A DNA stretch of 9,580 bases from Calditrichota bacterium (lineage in GTDB: Bacteria > Calditrichota > Calditrichia > RBG-13-44-9 > J075). Below, piece by piece: positions 5,864 to 9,580 of the stretch. Each line of letters starts with the position of its first letter. The first letter of the stretch is position 1. Under the pieces are notes generated by a model that worked only from the letters and a program-made list of their open reading frames with translations, was not told the DNA's origin and made no database searches. The DNA lies in the NCBI GenBank assembly GCA_024275555.1, contig JAJRYW010000271.1, forward strand, positions 1 to 9,580, written 5' to 3'. The position numbers and the translations under genes were made by a program.

Positions 5864-6001
5864 GCTTATCGGCGAATCGCTTACCGTAATCTCAAAGTAA
5901 GGTGTATTGAAGCGGAAAACTATAGTAGCGCGTAACATCAGTGAATTAAGCAAGTTAGATGGTGAACAGGTATGAGCACAGGAACCGTAGCGCCGATAAG
6001 C
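5864..6001. repeat. 138-bp segment bounded by 11-bp perfect inverted repeats
   Basis: gcttatcggcg (5864-5874) is exactly inverted as cgccgataagc (5991-6001), enclosing 116 bp with no credible gene. No target-site duplication is visible in the flanks. It may be a miniature inverted-repeat element or a structured RNA closed by a long terminal stem. The minus-strand frame across it (5855-6058) begins inside the terminator at 6039-6076 and has no ribosome-binding site. Confidence 0.55.
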
Positions 6002-6038
6002 GGCAACAAGCAGGCAGGACAGGATTCCCGTGGAGCGC

Positions 6039-6076
6039 AAAAAAAAAGCGCTGCTCAAAATCAGTTTGAGCAGCGC
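6039..6076 (-). terminator. Strong intrinsic terminator
   Basis: gcgctgctcaaa (6048-6059) and tttgagcagcgc (6065-6076) form a perfect 12-bp stem with a 5-nt loop. On the minus strand it is followed by nine T residues (6047-6039). This is a canonical Rho-independent terminator 24 bp after the stop of the gene at 6100-6459, so transcription from that gene should not enter the region to its left. Confidence 0.95.
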
Positions 6077-6099
6077 CCCGAAACAGGATTGGATCAGAC

Positions 6100-6459
6100 T
6101 CAGAACGATTCGGTATCCCGGGCAAAATGCTGGCAGGAGTCATCCAGGGAGATGTTTACTTTGCGCACCTCGCAACGATGATAAAAATCTTCCTCGTCGT
6201 TCTTGGTTTTGCTGGTATTGATGTAGGCCAGCCGGTGCCGGCAGAACTGGCAGGTTTTGGGGATTTGCGGCTCATCCTTGTTTATGGCAGCGCTTGCCGT
6301 AAATTTCCGCCATGCAGTCATGGCCGAATCAAAATTCATGGCAATTGCTTGCAGAATATTACGAATCCGCAGCAGGACGAGCGCCTGCGCCAACAACAAT
6401 ACCACCACTACCACTAAAAATATGTTCACTAAATTTTTATCGATCAGTACATCTTGCAT
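6100..6459 (-). CDS. Membrane-anchored four-cysteine (zinc-ribbon-like) protein
   Basis: A 119-residue protein. Residues 9-30 (NLVNIFLVVVVVLLLAQALVL) form one strong transmembrane helix, followed by an amphipathic Arg-containing segment (31-53). The C-terminal part has four cysteines, C70-x2-C73, C96 and C109, spaced like a treble-clef or zinc-ribbon site. With a positive segment after the helix, the cysteine domain is probably cytoplasmic. Its function is not recognised; protein or nucleic-acid binding at the membrane is possible. The start ATG has AGGAG about 9-10 nt upstream. It appears monocistronic, with its own strong terminator at 6039-6076. Confidence 0.85.
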   Translation of the reverse strand: MQDVLIDKNLVNIFLVVVVVLLLAQALVLLRIRNILQAIAMNFDSAMTAWRKFTASAAINKDEPQIPKTCQFCRHRLAYINTSKTKNDEEDFYHRCEVRKVNISLDDSCQHFARDTESF

Positions 6460-6706
6460 AACTCAGTTCTCCTGCTATCGGACTCGAATTCCCTAATTAT
6501 TCCCCTTGTTTAAATTGTCGTTGATTGCACCGGAAAGTTTAACCTCAATTTGTAACTTTTAGGACGTTTTGGTTGCCGGCGGTTTGGAATTCCGGTTCGT
6601 TAATTGAAGTCTACCGGCGCCCGTTTGCAATGATTTATCCCCCTGGCGTCAAGGGCGCCCAACGGGCTGCTTCGCGGCCGCGCGTATTCGCTGTCGCAAC
6701 CCCTGT
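6460..6706. other. Intergenic stretch without a recognisable gene
   Basis: It presumably holds the promoter of the four-cysteine gene (minus strand), but I find no convincing -35/-10 pair. A 13-bp match to the left-hand array, ggcgcccgtttgc (6616-6628, same as 71-83), and GC-rich short palindromes around 6650-6685 are the only visible structure. No clear terminator follows the minus-strand gene whose stop is at 6707. Confidence 0.6.
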
Positions 6707-7516
6707 TCATCGCAGAAAGGGCATAGCCAGGGCAATCCCTCCCCGCACATAAGGGCCGGTCAGGTCAAAAGAAGATTCGCTGATGATATCCTGACGCTCG
6801 GGATTTTGGAGGGTGGTAATTCTTCCGTCCAACTGACCGACGCTGCTAACCTGGTAGCCGACTTCGGCCCAGAGCTTAAACGCCTCAACAATACGGAAAT
6901 CGCCGCCAAGGGAAAATAACCCGGAAAGGACGCTGCCGGAGAAGTCCCCCCGGGAGTTGCGCAGGTAATTGGGATGATCCGAGACGGTGAGCGAACGGGC
7001 GTCCACCACCACCACTCCCACGCCAACCCCCAGGTACTTATTAAAGCGCTGCCAGGAGTTGTAGTTGAAATAATAGTGAATGTTAAACATGATATCATAC
7101 ATTTTTACTTCCCGCTGGTAATCAAAACTCCAGGGCGCCTGGCTGCCTCCGCCCTGGAAGCGCGAGGCTACCTCATCCTGGAAATATTCCACGCTAATAT
7201 TGAAGAAATAATCTTCATTCAGGTGATATTCGATCTGCCCTCCGAAAAAAGGGCTGCCGCCAATTTCTCCGGCTGCCGGGATCGACGGGTCCAGGAGCTG
7301 CCGGGCAATATTTATATCGGCGCGAATCTTGTTGTTCACCGCGCTCATTTTAGGAAAAAGATAGCCGTAATGGGGCTTCAGATAGGCGCCCTGCCCCCAA
7401 ATCAACCCAATTCCCAGAAACCATAGCAGCGCTGCAATTCGAAATAGTTGTGTCTGCAAAATACCGACCTTTGTTTTGGTTTGCCTTTCCCGCCCGAGTT
7501 GAGGTTGGTGATGCAC
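6707..7516 (-). CDS. Outer-membrane beta-barrel-like protein
   Basis: Up to 269 residues. After a hydrophobic export signal (FRIAALLWFLGIGLIWGQG), the mature part is rich in alternating aromatic and hydrophobic strands separated by turns (GGQIEYHLNEDYFFNISVEYF, FNIHYYFNY, YLGVGVGVVVVDA, GGDFRIVEAFKLWAEVGYQV, GPYVRGGIALAMPF). That pattern fits small 8-stranded barrels of the OmpA/OmpW or outer-membrane-protein beta-barrel class (family assignment tentative). The start is uncertain: the longest frame begins at GTG 7516 with no good ribosome-binding site and a charged 20-residue lead. A TTG at 7459 has AAAGG 8 nt upstream and gives a more typical signal peptide. No operon partner; it is divergent from the acidic protein gene. 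Confidence 0.85.
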   Translation of the reverse strand: MHHQPQLGRERQTKTKVGILQTQLFRIAALLWFLGIGLIWGQGAYLKPHYGYLFPKMSAVNNKIRADINIARQLLDPSIPAAGEIGGSPFFGGQIEYHLNEDYFFNISVEYFQDEVASRFQGGGSQAPWSFDYQREVKMYDIMFNIHYYFNYNSWQRFNKYLGVGVGVVVVDARSLTVSDHPNYLRNSRGDFSGSVLSGLFSLGGDFRIVEAFKLWAEVGYQVSSVGQLDGRITTLQNPERQDIISESSFDLTGPYVRGGIALAMPFLR

Positions 7517-7614
7517 AGGGAGTTATATACTTATATCTCGCCATCAAACACAGAAGTTCCGGGAATTTTTATTCTTGTTCAGATTTGCTGCAATAAAGAA
7601 ACTAAAAATATTCG

Positions 7615-7642
7615 TTGTTTCTGATATTTTTTTTCTTATAAT
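7615..7642 (+). promoter_or_regulatory. Sigma70-type promoter for the acidic protein gene
   Basis: TTGTTT (7615-7620) and a perfect TATAAT (7637-7642) are separated by 16 bp in an AT-rich tract containing eight consecutive Ts. Transcription would start near 7650, leaving a leader of about 95 nt before the ATG at 7746. The leader contains a small hairpin, ctgct-taagt-agcag (7682-7696). Nothing comparable serves the divergent minus-strand gene. Confidence 0.6.
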
Positions 7643-7745
7643 ATCACCCCGATAACCAAAATGAACGATAGATCGTCGTCGCTGCTTAAGTAGCAGATGC
7701 AAATCGAAGCCGAATTATAAGCGCCACTATGACAGGAGAGCATTA

Positions 7746-8045
7746 ATGGAATTCCCTGATCGTATGAATCATAAAGTGGTAAGTCGAGAAGAATCTATCT
7801 TTAATGAAGTATGCGAATTATTAGAGCTAGATGCGGATCAGGTTGACTATCTGGTTTATGAAGACTTCGATGAAGTTGATTACAGTATGTATGACGACTT
7901 GGATGAGATTGACAGCGGCGAAACCTGGATGCCGGAACATCGCATCATCGAAGTCTTTTTCATGGATGGCACTCGTGAAGAAGTGGAAATAGAATTAGAT
8001 TCCGAGTTAGATGAGACCCTGAAGCGTTTATTAGGCGATCTCTGA
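7746..8045 (+). CDS. Small acidic protein with internal 11-residue duplication
   Basis: A 99-residue, strongly acidic protein. Residues 33-43 (VDYLVYEDFDE) and 44-54 (VDYSMYDDLDE) are a tandem duplication, mirrored by adjacent 33-bp units at 7842-7874 and 7875-7907, with a third partial start (IDSGE). The flanks look folded: a helical N-terminal segment (EESIFNEVCELLELD) and a C-terminal beta-turn-beta then helix (RIIEVFFMDGTREEVEIELD, then ETLKRLLGDL). No signal peptide, so cytoplasmic. The start is supported by AGGAG 7 nt upstream and a consensus promoter at 7615-7642. Codon use looks ordinary. It may be a nucleic-acid-mimicking or adaptor protein, but that is speculation; no family recognised. 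Confidence 0.88.
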   Translation: MEFPDRMNHKVVSREESIFNEVCELLELDADQVDYLVYEDFDEVDYSMYDDLDEIDSGETWMPEHRIIEVFFMDGTREEVEIELDSELDETLKRLLGDL

Positions 8046-8109
8046 CGCCGGCCCGTAAACGGCCATTCCCTCCTTAACATTTACCCTGGCAAACTACTGC
8101 CGATTTTAC

Positions 8110-8134
8110 GCCGCTGCGGTTTAGTGGGGGCGGC
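8110..8134 (-). terminator. Weak hairpin after comM
   Basis: gccgc (8110-8114) can pair with gcggc (8130-8134) just past the comM stop. The loop is long (15 nt) and only a poor T run follows, so its role as a terminator between the two convergent genes is doubtful. Confidence 0.2.
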
Positions 8135-8142
8135 TGATATTT

Positions 8143-9580
8143 TTACTGCCAAAAATTTCGATCCAGGCTGCGGTACTGAATCGCTTCGCTGATATGCTCG
8201 GGCTGAATATGCTCAGCGCCGCCTAAATCGGCGATGGTGCGGGACACCTTGAGGATGCGGTCATAGGCGCGGGCGGATAATCCTAATTGGTTGATGGCCA
8301 TCTTCATCAGCTCCTGCCCCTGTGCATCAATCGAACAGTATTTGCGAATGTCCCGGGGCTGCATATCGGCATTGCAGAAAAGATGCTTGCTCCGTTCGAA
8401 GCGCTTTAGCTGCACCCGCCGCGCTTGTTGAACCCGTTTTTGGATGACGGCGGAGGTTTCCCCTACCTCTGTGGCAGACAATTCTTTGTAGCGCACCGCC
8501 GGCACTTCCACGTGGATATCAATCCGGTCCAGCAGCGGCCCGCTGATCCGGGCCAGGTAGCGCTGAATCTGCGGAGTGGTGCAGGTGCATTCCTTTTGCG
8601 GATCGGTGGCGTAACCGCAGGGACAGGGATTCATCGCAGCGGCTAACATAATATTGGCCGGATAAGTGATCGACAGCGCGGCCCTGGCAATGCTCACCTT
8701 GCCGTCTTCCAGCGGCTGGCGCATGACCTCCAGAACATTTTTTTTGAACTCCGGCAATTCATCCAGAAACAACACCCCATGATGGCTAAGGCTGACTTCT
8801 CCCGGGCGGGGATATTTTCCGCCGCCGATTAAGCCGGCGTCGCTAATGGTGTGATGAGGCGAACGGAAAGGCCGGGCAGCGATCAGCGCCTCGCCGGGAG
8901 AGAGCAATCCGGCAATCGAGTGGATTTTGGTGGTTTCCAGGGCTTCTTCCAGGGTAAGGTCCGGGAGGATGGTGGGGAGGCGCTTGGCCAGCATGGTTTT
9001 ACCCGAGCCCGGCGGGCCGATCATGACAATGTTATGCCCGCCGGCCGCAGCCACTTCTAAGGCCCGCTTTACGTGCTCCTGGCCTTTGACATCGCTGAAA
9101 TCTACCGGGTAACGCTTGGAGGTTGAGAAAATCTCCTCCAGGTTCACCCGGAACGGCTCGATCTCCTGATCATGATTGAGAAAATCCACCGCTTCCCGCA
9201 GGGTGTCGACCGGATAGACGGCAATCTCCCTGGCCATGGCCGCTTCCCGGGCATTGGCCGCCGGAACTATTATCCCGGCCTGCCCGTTCTTTTGCGCTTC
9301 CCAGGCAATCGACAACGCCCCATGCACCGGGCGAATGGTCCCGTCCAGGGCCAACTCCCCCACCAAAACGTGATCCTGAAGACGGCTGTCCGAGACATAT
9401 CCCAATGCCGCCAGAATTCCCATGGCAATGGGAAGATCGTACCCCGATCCCTCTTTACGGATATCCGCCGGGGCCAGATTGACCGTGATCCGCTTAATCG
9501 GAAATTGAAATCCGCTGTTTTTGATGGCCGGAATGACCCGCTCCCGGCTTTCTTTTACCGCCGAATCCGGCAATCCCACA
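8143..9580 (-). CDS. comM: ComM/YifB family Mg-chelatase-like AAA+ ATPase (partial)
   Basis: 478 codons are visible; the window edge cuts the N-terminus. The family is about 500-510 residues long and the first visible residues are VGLPDSAVKESRERV, so roughly 30 residues are missing. Visible residues 1-140 are the N-terminal domain with the S5/Lon-like fold (GYDLPIAMGILAALG, GELALDGTIRPVHG). The Mg-chelatase AAA+ core follows, with Walker A GPPGSGKT (188-195), Walker B VLFLDELPEF (269-278), a four-cysteine cluster CPCGY and CTC (319-333), and the conserved SGPLLDRIDIHVEVP (346-360). The C-terminal domain ends with SEAIQYRSLDR. ComM is a hexameric helicase that promotes branch migration of recombination intermediates in natural transformation in gammaproteobacteria. 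Elsewhere it is often only called YifB, and its role in this organism is inferred. No frameshift or missing motif seen. Confidence 0.96.
   Translation of the reverse strand, partial: VGLPDSAVKESRERVIPAIKNSGFQFPIKRITVNLAPADIRKEGSGYDLPIAMGILAALGYVSDSRLQDHVLVGELALDGTIRPVHGALSIAWEAQKNGQAGIIVPAANAREAAMAREIAVYPVDTLREAVDFLNHDQEIEPFRVNLEEIFSTSKRYPVDFSDVKGQEHVKRALEVAAAGGHNIVMIGPPGSGKTMLAKRLPTILPDLTLEEALETTKIHSIAGLLSPGEALIAARPFRSPHHTISDAGLIGGGKYPRPGEVSLSHHGVLFLDELPEFKKNVLEVMRQPLEDGKVSIARAALSITYPANIMLAAAMNPCPCGYATDPQKECTCTTPQIQRYLARISGPLLDRIDIHVEVPAVRYKELSATEVGETSAVIQKRVQQARRVQLKRFERSKHLFCNADMQPRDIRKYCSIDAQGQELMKMAINQLGLSARAYDRILKVSRTIADLGGAEHIQPEHISEAIQYRSLDRNFWQ

Noticed and set aside
5864..6001. tRNA or known riboswitch
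   Set aside because: The closing stem is long, but no cloverleaf arms, anticodon loop or riboswitch core that I know could be traced.
5855..6058. Minus-strand 67-codon frame
   Set aside because: Starts inside the intrinsic terminator and runs through the 11-bp inverted-end segment without a ribosome-binding site.
5972..6221. Plus-strand frames of 63-69 codons
   Set aside because: They read through the terminator hairpin and A-tract and overlap the end of the four-cysteine gene; low complexity and no start signals.
6974..7426. Plus-strand 150-codon frame
   Set aside because: Antisense to the beta-barrel-like gene; its His/Val-rich composition mirrors the barrel coding strand.

Overview
The window reads as a piece of chromosome from a Gram-negative bacterium. 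It encodes several exported proteins: lipoproteins with a lipobox, proteins with Sec signal peptides, and outer-membrane beta-barrel-like proteins, plus the ComM/YifB AAA+ ATPase. The style (Ig-like plus propeller surface lipoproteins, small barrel proteins, moderate GC, good Shine-Dalgarno sites and one consensus sigma70-type promoter) would fit an FCB-group or candidate-phylum lineage such as Calditrichota/KSB1. That is an impression from protein style, not a demonstrated assignment. Nearly every gene lies on the minus strand; the one plausible plus-strand gene is a small acidic protein at 7746-8045.

Layout. Positions 1-600 are a non-coding array of six ~92-bp units, interrupted by a palindromic hairpin element. 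A second copy of that element lies at 745-840, beside what looks like the last ~25 codons of a lost histidine kinase (638-730). Positions 852-5129 hold four minus-strand genes for exported proteins. In transcription order these are an Ig/cadherin-like secreted protein, a TPR lipoprotein, an Ig-plus-beta-propeller lipoprotein and a signal-peptide protein with a barrel-like C-terminus. Two gene pairs overlap by ATGA (4404-4407 and 1979-1982). The pairs are separated by about 110 bp holding three hairpins, one of which looks like a terminator. A 63-residue single-span membrane protein (5218-5409) lies just upstream. I infer that these genes build one envelope-associated assembly whose function I cannot name.

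Positions 5506-6038 are a gene-free stretch of more than 500 bp packed with successive inverted repeats of different types. It ends at a textbook intrinsic terminator (6039-6076) serving a small membrane-anchored four-cysteine (zinc-ribbon-like) protein at 6100-6459. Next come an ordinary intergenic stretch, an outer-membrane beta-barrel-like protein (6707-7516), a divergent promoter region, the acidic protein with an internal 11-residue duplication, and finally comM/yifB, which runs off the right edge with its N-terminus missing.

Nothing here is a recognisable defence system, CRISPR array, intact insertion sequence or RNA gene. The most unusual material is the non-coding repeat and hairpin content and the uncharacterised surface-protein module.
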